Positions 8,059 through 16,133 of a DNA stretch of 64,000 nt are shown piece by piece. The notes under the pieces are model-generated. The model was given only the letters and a program-made list of their open reading frames with translations, did no database searches and was not told where the DNA came from. How positions within the stretch are numbered: the stretch's first letter is position 1; every line of letters begins with the position of its first letter. The position numbers and the translations under genes are program-made. This stretch comes from Fimbriimonadaceae bacterium (GTDB lineage Bacteria > Armatimonadota > Fimbriimonadia > Fimbriimonadales > Fimbriimonadaceae): the NCBI GenBank assembly GCA_026129685.1, contig JAHCHO010000006.1:186001-250000 (forward strand), in the 5' to 3' direction.

Positions 8059-9639
8059 TCAACCGTGCAACCGTCGCTCGAAGATGTCCATGTCGTCGCG
8101 ATCCACGTAACCGTCGTAGTTCGCGTCCAGGATATACCGCCAGCCCGCCAGCAAGCGACCCCGCACGCTCTTGCCCGAGAACTGGAGGTACCGCATGATC
8201 GTGTCCATGTCCGCCATGTCGAACACGCCGTCCATATTGACGTCGCCCTTGACGTACAAGACGACCGCCCCGGGTGCGTACCTCCCGAAGGTGGACCCGC
8301 CGTCGCTCGCCTTCAGAAAGACGTACCACAGCCCGCGCGTCAAAGACGCCGTGTTCACGTTCGCTCGGCCGTCGGTTCCCGGCAATCGGTCGTAACCGGG
8401 GACCGGAACCGAGGTGTTCTTGTCGAACACCGTCGGATTCGTGTGCAGGAAGACCCCCACCGTCACCGGGTCGCCGTCCGGATCGGACGAAGTCCAAGCG
8501 ATTGGGAACGCCTCGCGATGAAGCTCGACGTAGTGGACGCCTGAGACCGGCTCCTGAACGTTGATCACCGGCGGGTTGTTGCCGGCAGGCTCGATCGTCA
8601 GCGTGTATTTGGGATTCGTTCCCGAATAGGGGAAAACCCGGATGTAGTAGGTCCCGGCGGGTCGACCGCTGAGGGAGACCTGCTCCGTGTTCGTCGCGCT
8701 CGCGCTGCTCGCGAGGCGCGTTCCGCTCGAGTTGTACAACTCGAGGTCGATGTCGCCGTCCGGCAACGCCGACTCCATGCGGATGTAGTCCCCCGACGAG
8801 CCCGCATTGTTCATCCGGAACTTGTACCAGTCGTTCGCGTCCTCCACCGACAAGTTGGGGATGACCCGCAGCGCGTTCACCAGCCCCAGGTTCGGGCTCT
8901 GCTTCACCCCCTCCGGACGGGCGTCCGTGATGGCGCGCGTGTCGTTGTCCTCGTAGGCGTCCGGAACCAAGGGGGGAGGCGCCTCGATCGTGACCTGGAT
9001 GCGCTTGATGTTGTTCGTCTCGTCCGACTCGACCAGGTTGTTGTTCGGATCCACCTCGACCTCGAGCCAGTACGTTCCGTCCGGGATGCTCGTGATGTCG
9101 ATCCACTGGTCGGCGAGGTACTTCGAGTACACGTCCGCCCAGCCCGGGGTCAGGCCCTGCACTATCGCGCCGCAGGATCGGTAATTGCCGTTCGGGTCGT
9201 AGCTCGGGTTCGACGTGTCGTAGATGTGGAGATCGAGGATGCAGAAGCTCGTCTTCGAGCCCTCCGCCAGCGTCACGCCGACCCCGCCGCCGGGGAGCAC
9301 CGGCTTCAACCGATAGTGGCACCAGTCGTCGAAGTGGATGTGGCTGTGCCCCGCGTGGTAGGTGAAGGTTCCCGCCTGCCGCTCCCACCAAGTCCCGTCC
9401 GTGCGGTAGATGCGCTGGTTGACCTGTTGCGTGTTGCCGTTGACCGCCCCGCCGCGAATCTCCAATCGCCCCAGTCCGATGTTGGGCGTCCCCGTGCTGA
9501 AGCGCAGCAGCTTGTGGCCCGCGATCTCCGTCGTGTCGATCACGCGATCGTAGAGTTGATCCTCCCAGATCGTGATGTCCGGAAGCAGATCCTGTGCGGC
9601 CATCCCGATGGCCGCGCCGAAGAGCAGGGTGGTGAGCAT
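8059..9639 (-). CDS. Secreted lysyl-oxidase-like protein with PPC and dockerin-like domains
   Basis: 526 residues. After a signal peptide (cut near AAQD), residues about 20-225 resemble bacterial lysyl oxidase: a copper-binding-type His cluster HAGHSHIHF (His95, 98, 100, 102) and the terminal motif YWLEVEVDPNNNLVESDETN. Residues about 235-350 form a bacterial pre-peptidase C-terminal (PPC) domain (ANDWYKFRM, DIDLELYNSSG, GTYYIRVFPYSG). After an Ig-like stretch, the last 70 residues hold two EF-hand-like dockerin repeats (GDVNMDGVFDMADMD and LDANYDGYVDRDDMD). GGAGG precedes the ATG. Oxidative cross-linking of extracellular protein is the family role; substrate unknown. Confidence 0.8.
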   Translation of the reverse strand: MLTTLLFGAAIGMAAQDLLPDITIWEDQLYDRVIDTTEIAGHKLLRFSTGTPNIGLGRLEIRGGAVNGNTQQVNQRIYRTDGTWWERQAGTFTYHAGHSHIHFDDWCHYRLKPVLPGGGVGVTLAEGSKTSFCILDLHIYDTSNPSYDPNGNYRSCGAIVQGLTPGWADVYSKYLADQWIDITSIPDGTYWLEVEVDPNNNLVESDETNNIKRIQVTIEAPPPLVPDAYEDNDTRAITDARPEGVKQSPNLGLVNALRVIPNLSVEDANDWYKFRMNNAGSSGDYIRMESALPDGDIDLELYNSSGTRLASSASATNTEQVSLSGRPAGTYYIRVFPYSGTNPKYTLTIEPAGNNPPVINVQEPVSGVHYVELHREAFPIAWTSSDPDGDPVTVGVFLHTNPTVFDKNTSVPVPGYDRLPGTDGRANVNTASLTRGLWYVFLKASDGGSTFGRYAPGAVVLYVKGDVNMDGVFDMADMDTIMRYLQFSGKSVRGRLLAGWRYILDANYDGYVDRDDMDIFERRLHG

Positions 9640-9725
9640 GGGCGTTGGAGCCTCCGGACCGACGGCCCAGGAGTGCGCTATAGTGTAACACCGCTTTGGG
9701 GCGCCAACCCTCGGTTTCTCACGCC

Positions 9726-10610
9726 ATGTTCATGTTCGCCGCCGCCACCTTGGTCTCTTCCGCCGACGCCGATCTGGGCCCGATCGAACCGCTGAAGACG
9801 GTGGCCTCCGGTCTCAGGTTCACCGAGGGGCCCGCCTCCGACGCCGCCGGCAACCTCTACTTCACCGACATCCCCGCCAACCGGATCATGGTCCTCCGAC
9901 CCGACGGGAAGCTCGAGGTGTTCCTCGAGGACAGCAAGGCCGCGAACGGCCTGCTCTACCGCTTCGGCAAGCTCTACGCCTGCCAGGGCGGCGCGCCCGC
10001 CGTCAGCACTGTGGATCTCCTGACCAAAGCCGTGACCCCGCTCGTTCAGGCCTACGACGGCAAGCCGCTCAACGCCCCCAACGACCTCACGGTGGACGCC
10101 CACGGCGGCGTCTACTTCACCGATCCCCTCTTCGGCGAAGGACCCCTCTCCCAAGGCCTGATGGGCGTGTACTACACCTCCGCCAAAGGCGAGACCAACC
10201 GCCTCGTCGGCAACCTCCCATGGCCCAACGGCATTGCCCTCTCCCGGGACGAAAAGACCCTCTACGTCCTCCCTACCGGCGACCCCTACCTGCGCGCTTA
10301 CGACGTCCTGAAGCCGGGGGTCCTTGGCCCCGAGCGACGACTCTACGAGTTCGAGAACCCCAACAAGAGCGACTTCCCCGGGGGGGATGGGATGACGATC
10401 GACGAGCAGGGCAACCTCTACCTCACCGCCGTCAACCTGAAGCAGGTGGTCGTCGTCTCGCCCGAGGGCAAACGCCTCGCCGCCCTCGACGTGCCGGTGA
10501 GCCCGACCAACTGCGTCTTCGGCGGCAAGGACCTCCGCACCCTCTACGTCACCGGCGCCGACTCCCTGTTCGCCACGCGCCTCAAGGTGCGGGGCTGGCG
10601 GCCGAAGTAG
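9726..10610 (+). CDS. SMP-30/gluconolactonase-family protein
   Basis: 294 residues from ATG 9726 (an upstream in-frame TTG at 9696 is less likely). A short hydrophobic N-terminus suggests export. Family motifs of the six-bladed SMP-30/LRE propeller are clear: RFTEGPASDAAGNLYFTD, APNDLTVDAHGGVYFTD, LPWPNGIALSRDEKTLYV and GGDGMTIDEQGNLYLTA. The Glu in TEGP and the Asn/Asp in PND and PNG positions are the usual metal and lactone ligands. It likely hydrolyses sugar lactones. It is divergent from the lysyl-oxidase gene (TATAGT at 9679-9684 is a candidate -10), and its last 29 bases overlap the convergent MFS gene. Confidence 0.8.
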   Translation: MFMFAAATLVSSADADLGPIEPLKTVASGLRFTEGPASDAAGNLYFTDIPANRIMVLRPDGKLEVFLEDSKAANGLLYRFGKLYACQGGAPAVSTVDLLTKAVTPLVQAYDGKPLNAPNDLTVDAHGGVYFTDPLFGEGPLSQGLMGVYYTSAKGETNRLVGNLPWPNGIALSRDEKTLYVLPTGDPYLRAYDVLKPGVLGPERRLYEFENPNKSDFPGGDGMTIDEQGNLYLTAVNLKQVVVVSPEGKRLAALDVPVSPTNCVFGGKDLRTLYVTGADSLFATRLKVRGWRPK

Positions 10611-11802
10611 TCGGCACCCGATCCGGAATCAGCCGGGTCGCCAGGAACGCCGCGATCGCCACGAACACCCCGATCCAGAACGGCGTCTGGTAGTGCTGGA
10701 GGCCCTGCGCCTGCCACAGCCAGGCCCCAAGCACGGGCACCGTCACCGCCGCGACGTGGTTCATCGTCACCCCCATCGCCGTGCTCGGCGTGAACTCCCC
10801 CGGCCGCACGATCCGGTGCAGAAACGTGTTGAACCCGATGCTGAACCCGAACGCCACCCGATCCAGCACGAACAGGACGCACAGCACCTCGCGGTTCGGG
10901 ATGAGGGCGTAGCCGACGAACACCCCGATCAGGAACAGCGAGTAGAACGTGAGCGGTCCCCGCTCGCCCACCCGGTCGAACAGCCGTCCGATCCTCGGCG
11001 CCGTCATCGTCACGAGGATCGTGCTCGCGAACTGCAGCCCGAGCATCGTGCTCAGGTCCACCTTGTAGACCAAGATCAGCGTGAGGGCGGCGAACGTGCC
11101 CACGATCTGCCGGCGACACCCGTCCAAGAACGACAGCAGGTAGTACAGCCCGTACTCCCGTCGAAACAGAAATGGCTGCCGCCTCGCCCCCGAAGCGTGG
11201 TGCGAGAGGCCAAGGCAAAGAAACCCGCCCGCCGCGATGCACACCCCCGCCCCGACGAAGTACACCTCGTACGGTAGCTTCTTGAAGGCCAGCGACAGCC
11301 CATAGGCCACGCTGAGCGCGAGCAGATTGCCCAGACCGCCGACCGAGCCCATCCGCCCCAGGTGCCGTCCCCCCTCCTTCCCCTTCGCCAGGCTCAGGGT
11401 GATCGCCGGCGACACCGTCGCCCAGACGTGGAACCCCACCGACCAGACGATGCTGATCCCGACGAGCGGCCAGTATTGGAGGAACCGCCCCGTCAGGCCC
11501 ATCCCGAGCGCCATCACGAGCAACCCGACCGCCGCCACCCGCGCCTCCGCCAAGGCGACGAGCGACCCCGCCAGAACCGCCGCCAACAGCCCGGGAATCT
11601 CGCGAAACGACTCGAGCGCCCCCGCATGCAGGGGGGTCGCGTGCATCCCGTCCCGGAGGTAGTTCTGGAACACCCCGTTGTAGATCGCGAACCCGAACGA
11701 GTACAGGAACGTGAGCGCGATGAGCAACCGCCAATCCCGCGCGAGCGTCGGATCCTGGTTCGGTTCGTCGCTCCGCGAGACGGGCGGTGGGTCGGCGGTC
11801 AT
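10582..11802 (-). CDS. MFS transporter
   Basis: 406 residues with about 12 hydrophobic helices, starting LLIALTFLYSFGFAIYNGVF after a polar 25-residue head. The loop after helix 4 (LAKGKEGGRHLGRMGSVGGLGNL) and a second-half loop (RIGRLFDRVGER) are typical of major-facilitator exporters and permeases. The substrate cannot be read from sequence. TAACCT sits 9 bases before the ATG on the minus strand. Its 3' end overlaps the convergent SMP-30 gene. Confidence 0.8.
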   Translation of the reverse strand: MTADPPPVSRSDEPNQDPTLARDWRLLIALTFLYSFGFAIYNGVFQNYLRDGMHATPLHAGALESFREIPGLLAAVLAGSLVALAEARVAAVGLLVMALGMGLTGRFLQYWPLVGISIVWSVGFHVWATVSPAITLSLAKGKEGGRHLGRMGSVGGLGNLLALSVAYGLSLAFKKLPYEVYFVGAGVCIAAGGFLCLGLSHHASGARRQPFLFRREYGLYYLLSFLDGCRRQIVGTFAALTLILVYKVDLSTMLGLQFASTILVTMTAPRIGRLFDRVGERGPLTFYSLFLIGVFVGYALIPNREVLCVLFVLDRVAFGFSIGFNTFLHRIVRPGEFTPSTAMGVTMNHVAAVTVPVLGAWLWQAQGLQHYQTPFWIGVFVAIAAFLATRLIPDRVPTTSAASPAP

Positions 11803-11867
11803 CGGTGGGGCAGGTTACCCGCCCTCGATCGCCTCACCGGCTGGGGCGCCGGCCGCAGCGACTTTGG

Positions 11868-12542
11868 CTAGCGAGCAGTCTCGTCTTTCGGCTTCGGCGG
11901 CTTGCGCCAGTCTTTGCGCACGTCCGTGTCGAAGTCGTTGGGCACGTACATCACGGAGCCGTCGAAGCACAGCAGCGTGGTGCTGTCGCCGTGCGCCGTC
12001 CTGTACGCTCGTTGATCTACCGGATGCTCGTAGTACGTGATGTCGCTCGCGTAGCCGTCGCGCGGGTGGATGACTTGAGAGAGGTTGAGGGTCACAAAAC
12101 CTTCAGTACTGATCAACTCCGATATCGCCCTGTCGCCGCGGCCCACCGCTCCCAGAAAGTGCCTGGTAGAGTAGTTTGTGAATCGATAGTCATCGCCGAA
12201 CACGGCGACCATGGGCCCTAGCTTCTTCGCCTCTTCGCACCAGAACGCGGCCTCGGGCACGCCCCCGATCGACTTGAGGCTCTCCTTCCACTTGAGCGGC
12301 TCGGCTTTCGCCTTGCGCTTCGTGATGAACGTCGTATCGTCGTTGGTGCGGTAGGGTGGTATCCAGCCGTCGTTCGCCTCCGCGTAAACGAGCAACCCTA
12401 CGCCGATCTTGCGCAGGTTGCCCAGGCACGAATCGACCGGGTTCGGCGCCGACGCCACCGCGACACAACCCGCGAGCACCGCCACCACCCCAAGCGCCAA
12501 AGACGACCGACCAGAGTTGGAACGTCGGGGCTTCACGAGCAC
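11868..12542 (-). CDS. Lipoprotein with a pilin-head-like domain, cassette copy 1
   Basis: 224 residues, GTG start overlapping the end of the upstream Cys-rich gene (12533-12542). The N-terminus is a lipoprotein signal (ALGVVAVLAGC), not a class III prepilin leader. It is followed by LGNLRKIGVGLLVYAEANDGWIPPY, which closely resembles the helix-to-head segment of DUF1559/type II pseudopilins of Planctomycetes and Armatimonadota. The C-terminal AHGDSTTLLCFDGSVMYVP matches their closing HxxGxxxxxxDGxV strand. It looks like a pilin globular head re-anchored as a lipoprotein. An identical-length paralogue lies exactly 1114 bases away. Confidence 0.7.
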   Translation of the reverse strand: MLVKPRRSNSGRSSLALGVVAVLAGCVAVASAPNPVDSCLGNLRKIGVGLLVYAEANDGWIPPYRTNDDTTFITKRKAKAEPLKWKESLKSIGGVPEAAFWCEEAKKLGPMVAVFGDDYRFTNYSTRHFLGAVGRGDRAISELISTEGFVTLNLSQVIHPRDGYASDITYYEHPVDQRAYRTAHGDSTTLLCFDGSVMYVPNDFDTDVRKDWRKPPKPKDETAR

Positions 12543-12874
12543 GCCTCGTTACAGCGAAAGGTCGTCGTCGAGGTCCCCGTCTCCGAACTCCCCGTGCAGT
12601 CCGAGTACTGCCACCAGATCGGGTGGCAGGTGTGAACCATGGGCTGCTCCAAGCACGGGACGTACTTCTTGCATCCGGTGGCGGGCACGGTTCGGTGCTT
12701 ACCGAGGATCGTCGCACAGGCCCGGTAGCACGCGTCCTGATTGGCACAACACGGATTGTCGCCCGACAAGGTCTCCTGATTGCTCGCGTAGGCGAGCACT
12801 CCCACAAGGATCATCGGTGCGACCGACGTCGCCATCGCGATCCGAATCCAGACACTCGGTCTTCGACCGCTCAT
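12533..12874 (-). CDS. Secreted ten-cysteine protein, cassette copy 1
   Basis: 113 residues. An N-terminal hydrophobic helix (IAMATSVAPMILVGVLAYA) acts as signal or anchor. The remaining 80 or so residues hold ten cysteines (GDNPCCANQDACYRAC, then GCKKYVPC, HTC, DC, RC and AC), implying a disulfide-rich extracellular domain. No known family recognised. The stop overlaps the start of the pilin-head-like lipoprotein gene, so the two are translationally coupled. Its paralogue at 13647-13988 is near-identical from SNQETLSG to WWQYSDCTGSSE but differs at the N-terminus and in a short segment before the last two Cys. Confidence 0.65.
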   Translation of the reverse strand: MSGRRPSVWIRIAMATSVAPMILVGVLAYASNQETLSGDNPCCANQDACYRACATILGKHRTVPATGCKKYVPCLEQPMVHTCHPIWWQYSDCTGSSETGTSTTTFRCNEACS

Positions 12875-12981
12875 TTCGATACCTCCGTGATTCCCGCCTC
12901 AACCCTGCGCACGGGTCCCCTGCTTGGCTACCCCAATCATCCGCGCCTTGTCAAGACCCGTCCGAAAGTCCCGTTCGCGGA

Positions 12982-13656
12982 TTAGGGCGTGGACCCGTCT
13001 TTCGGCTTCGGCGGCTTGCGCCACTCCTTGCGCACGTCCGAGTCGAAGTCCAGGGGCACGTAGGCCACGCTGCCGTCGAACATCACCATCGAGTAGCCTT
13101 TCCCGTGCGCCGTATTGAACACGTTGGGGTCTTGCGGCGCCTCGCTGTACGCGATATCGCACGCATAACCGTCGCGCGGGTTGACAACGCTTGCCAGGTT
13201 AAGAGTCACGAAACCCTGCGGGCTGATCAGTTCCGAAATCGCTTTGTCGCCCCGGCCCACCGCTCCGAGGAACCCCATAGTCGAATAGCTCGTGTGCGCG
13301 TAGTCGTCGCCGAAGAGCGACTTCTTGGGGCCCAGCCTCTTAGCCTCGTCGCACCAGAACGCGGCCTCCGCCACTCCCCCGACCGATTTCAAGCTCTCCT
13401 TCCACTTTAGCGGCTCGGCTTTTGCCTTGCGTTTCGTGATGAACGTCGTCTCGTCGTTGGTGCGGTACGGCGGGATCCAGCCGTCGTTCGCCTCCGCGTA
13501 CACGAGAAGGCCGACGCCGATCTTGCGCAGGTTGCCCAGGCAAGCGTCAACCGGGTTCGGGGCCGACGCGACGGCGACGCAACCGGCGAGCGCCGCCACC
13601 ACCCCGAGCAACATGGGCGACCGATTCGAGCCCGAGCATCGGGGCTTCACGAGCAC
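12982..13656 (-). CDS. Lipoprotein with a pilin-head-like domain, cassette copy 2
   Basis: 224 residues. The GTG at 13656 is chosen by exact correspondence with copy 1 (each boundary is shifted by 1114 bases); an open frame continues upstream but has no copy-1 counterpart. The lipobox VVAALAGC is followed by LGNLRKIGVGLLVYAEANDG. Divergence from copy 1 is concentrated in the middle (KKSLFGDDYAHTSYSTMGF against MVAVFGDDYRFTNYSTRHF) and near the C-terminus, consistent with an old duplication under selection. It overlaps the upstream Cys-rich gene by 10 bases. Confidence 0.7.
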   Translation of the reverse strand: MLVKPRCSGSNRSPMLLGVVAALAGCVAVASAPNPVDACLGNLRKIGVGLLVYAEANDGWIPPYRTNDETTFITKRKAKAEPLKWKESLKSVGGVAEAAFWCDEAKRLGPKKSLFGDDYAHTSYSTMGFLGAVGRGDKAISELISPQGFVTLNLASVVNPRDGYACDIAYSEAPQDPNVFNTAHGKGYSMVMFDGSVAYVPLDFDSDVRKEWRKPPKPKDGSTP

Positions 13657-13988
13657 GCCTCGCTGCAGCGGAACGTCGTTTCGGCGACCCCGTTCTCCGA
13701 ACTCCCCGTGCAGTCCGAGTACTGCCACCAGATCGGATTGCAGGTGTGCACCATGGGTTGCTCCAGGCACGGGACGTACTTCTTGCATCCGGTGGCGGGC
13801 ACGGTTCGGTGCTTACCGAGGATCGTCGCACAGGCCCGGTAGCACGCGTCCTGATTGGCACAACACGGATTGTCGCCCGACAAGGTCTCCTGATTGCTCG
13901 CGTAGGCGAGGACGCCAACCAAGAACGCAACGACGACCGACATCGCCATCGCGACCTTGGTCCACCGATTCGAATTCGGTCTGTTCAT
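13647..13988 (-). CDS. Secreted ten-cysteine protein, cassette copy 2
   Basis: 113 residues; a second version of the disulfide-rich protein, with the same ten cysteines and an N-terminal membrane or signal helix (VAMAMSVVVAFLVGVLAYA). It is the first gene of the duplicated array on this strand. AGGAGG lies about 10 bases before the ATG. Upstream is TAGAGT directly abutting a 13-base G tract (minus-strand sense), which may make promoter spacing variable. Function unknown. Confidence 0.65.
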   Translation of the reverse strand: MNRPNSNRWTKVAMAMSVVVAFLVGVLAYASNQETLSGDNPCCANQDACYRACATILGKHRTVPATGCKKYVPCLEQPMVHTCNPIWWQYSDCTGSSENGVAETTFRCSEACS

Positions 13989-14012
13989 CTCGGAGCCTCC
14001 TGGTGCACTCTA

Positions 14013-14025
14013 CCCCCCCCCCCCC
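14013..14025. repeat. C13 homopolymer (G13 on the minus strand) in a promoter spacer
   Basis: Thirteen consecutive C on the + strand. Read on the minus strand it is G13 directly followed by the -10-like TAGAGT, then AGGAGG and the ATG at 13988. TTGGGA lies 20 bases and TTGGCC 13 bases upstream of TAGAGT, so tract length sets the -35/-10 spacing. Confidence 0.7.
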
Positions 14026-14179
14026 GGCCAATTCCCAATCGGACTGAGCAGAAAGTCCCAGGCTGCCGCTTCCAGACGCGCGCCCGAAATGCTCAATCGC
14101 CCGTTCCCTTGGGCTCAGCCGTGTGAAGCGATCGGGATCGCCGGAAGACGGGGCGGACCCGTCGTATGATAGGGGACTG

Positions 14180-15097
14180 ATGATCCCCGTTCTTGCCTTC
14201 GCTCTCTGGGCCTCCGCGCAGACCCCGCCCGAGCCTGTATACCGCTCGCGCGGCGACTACGACCCGAAGAACGCCCTCACCGCCCTCGAGATCACCAAAA
14301 TCGAGGGCGACTACGTGCCCTTCTACCACGAGCCCGCCAAGCCCGACCTCTGCCCTGGTTCGCGCATCACGGTGCGCATCACCGTGCGCAACACGGGCAA
14401 AACCCCGTTGCGAATGCCGGACTTCGTCCTCTACGAGGCGAACATGAAGCGGCCGTGGATGACGACGAACGCCGTTGTGGACGGGCCCCGGTCGAATCGC
14501 GTTCAAACGGGCGGCAACATTCACCTGCGCGGCAACGAGCGTGTCCTGCTCAAGCCGGGCGAGGCGATCACCCTCAGTCACTCGCCGCCCATTCCGGAAG
14601 GGCCCTGGAATCCGCTCAAGATCGAGGCGCGGTTGGCCCTCCGCGCGGTGGACGACCTGATCTTCGTCGGTCACCGCACACCCTTCCGCGCCACCCTCGC
14701 CCTGAACGCGCCGAACTACCACGCCGTCCAAGGCTCGGGCGTCTTCAAGGGTCTGCAGGGCCGTCCCCTGGACCAGACCACCCAGTGGCGCGGCGTCATG
14801 ATGTACGTGTGCGAGGGCCCCGTGGTGGGCGGTCCCGTCAGCGTCCAGTGCCGCATCAAGCGCAAGAACTCGAACTCCCCCGCGATCATGGGAGGCACCG
14901 GGCACGACACGCACGACGGCCGGTTCTACCTCGACACCACGACCGAATCGCGAGGCGAGATCGACTGGGCGCGCGGCGAGTTTTCCGTCAAGGTCGGATG
15001 CCCGACGCACGGCATGTCCCGGTTGCTCACCGACGCGAATCCCTCCGACGACACCATGATCCTGTCGGCGACCGCCGAAGGGGGGTCCGCGCCATAA
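14180..15097 (+). CDS. Secreted protein of unknown function
   Basis: 305 residues from ATG 14180, preceded by TATGAT at 9 bases. A short signal peptide (MIPVLAFALWASAQ) is followed by a beta-rich domain (ITVRITVRNTGKTPLRMPDFVLY, an NEW3/BsuPI-like strand pattern) and a second domain with GGTGHDTHDGRFYLDT. No enzymatic motif. The following secreted gene begins 10 bases after its stop, with CATAAT in the gap, so the pair may be one unit or separately started. Confidence 0.65.
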   Translation: MIPVLAFALWASAQTPPEPVYRSRGDYDPKNALTALEITKIEGDYVPFYHEPAKPDLCPGSRITVRITVRNTGKTPLRMPDFVLYEANMKRPWMTTNAVVDGPRSNRVQTGGNIHLRGNERVLLKPGEAITLSHSPPIPEGPWNPLKIEARLALRAVDDLIFVGHRTPFRATLALNAPNYHAVQGSGVFKGLQGRPLDQTTQWRGVMMYVCEGPVVGGPVSVQCRIKRKNSNSPAIMGGTGHDTHDGRFYLDTTTESRGEIDWARGEFSVKVGCPTHGMSRLLTDANPSDDTMILSATAEGGSAP

Positions 15098-15107
15098 TTC
15101 CCTCGGT

Positions 15108-16094
15108 ATGATCGCCTGCGCCGTCTCCTTGCTGCTCCTCCAGAAGGCCGACTTCGCCCTCCCCTCCTTGGCCGCGTTCGACGGAACGAGATGGGGCGAG
15201 ATCGCGCTCGGCGAGTCCACCGACGGCTCCCTCAAGCGGCGGTTCGCAACCGCCAAGGCCAAGGTCCGGCCCGAGGCGATCGCCCTTCGCGCCGACAAGC
15301 CGGACGTCGAGGTCGAGGTCCTCCTCGACGGACGCGGCGACAAAGCGCGCGCCGGCGGGGTGCACCTCAAGTACGAGACCCCCCGACTCCTGCGCGACCT
15401 CGTGGCCGAACTCGGCCCCTCCGAACCCCGGTTCCTGCCCGATCGCTGGGAGGACTGGCAGGTCGCCGTCTTCCCATCGAAGGGGGTCCTCGCCCAGGTG
15501 GCCGGCGGCGAGAGCGTGCTCCGGGTCCTTCTCTGTGCCCCCGAACGCGTCGGCGCCTCCCTCCGCATCCTCTCCCCGGACCGAACCAACCTCGTGCGAA
15601 GACCCGACCCCGGCGAGGACTGGGATCGCGTGGTCCGCTTCGGCCGTGTGACCGTCAACGTGGACGTGCCCCGCAAGAACCGTCCCGCCGAAATCGCGAA
15701 CCGCGACCTCGACCGCCTCCAGGAGGACGCCGCCTACGACGCCCGGCGCACCCGCGGACGGGGCTCGATCGCCTACGAGCGTGGTGAGGACGGCGTGTAC
15801 GACCTCACCATCCGCGCCGGCGAGTGGAACGACAAGGGCAAGGCCTCGATCACCGTGAGCGCCAACTTCCGTGGCGAGACCCCCTACGGACCGGTGATCG
15901 CCTACGGCACCGCCACCGACACCGTGAGCTACGACTACCGCAACCGCATCTACCGAGTCGTCGAACGGGCGCTGGACGCCCTGGACCAGGACGTTTCGAA
16001 CAAGGTCAAGAAGCTCGGCCCGCCCCCGCTGGACAGCCAGCGCCATGAAGCCTGGCGTCAGATTCTCGCCGACGCCGCCCCCTTCCGCTCGTAA
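15108..16094 (+). CDS. Secreted protein of unknown function
   Basis: 328 residues with a very short hydrophobic leader (MIACAVSLLLLQKADFALP). The body is an unrecognised alpha/beta domain with WGEIALGESTDGSLKRRF near the N-terminus, a motif shape seen in proteins that compare two related sequence halves. CATAAT lies 9 bases before the ATG. It precedes the ABC sugar importer by 39 bases and may be transcribed with it. No function assigned. Confidence 0.6.
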   Translation: MIACAVSLLLLQKADFALPSLAAFDGTRWGEIALGESTDGSLKRRFATAKAKVRPEAIALRADKPDVEVEVLLDGRGDKARAGGVHLKYETPRLLRDLVAELGPSEPRFLPDRWEDWQVAVFPSKGVLAQVAGGESVLRVLLCAPERVGASLRILSPDRTNLVRRPDPGEDWDRVVRFGRVTVNVDVPRKNRPAEIANRDLDRLQEDAAYDARRTRGRGSIAYERGEDGVYDLTIRAGEWNDKGKASITVSANFRGETPYGPVIAYGTATDTVSYDYRNRIYRVVERALDALDQDVSNKVKKLGPPPLDSQRHEAWRQILADAAPFRS

Positions 16095-16133
16095 CCGGCA
16101 GGAAGCGCGCGCCAAGCCCCGAAGCCAGGGACC

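Larger units (their letters stand above)
11868..13988 (-). repeat. 1114-bp tandem duplication of a two-gene cassette
   Basis: The starts and stops of both genes in copy 1 (11868, 12533, 12542, 12874) and copy 2 (12982, 13647, 13656, 13988) differ by exactly 1114 bases, so the copies have not acquired net indels across the coding regions. Long stretches are identical at the DNA level (for example around 12660-12790 against 13774-13904). Confidence 0.9.
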
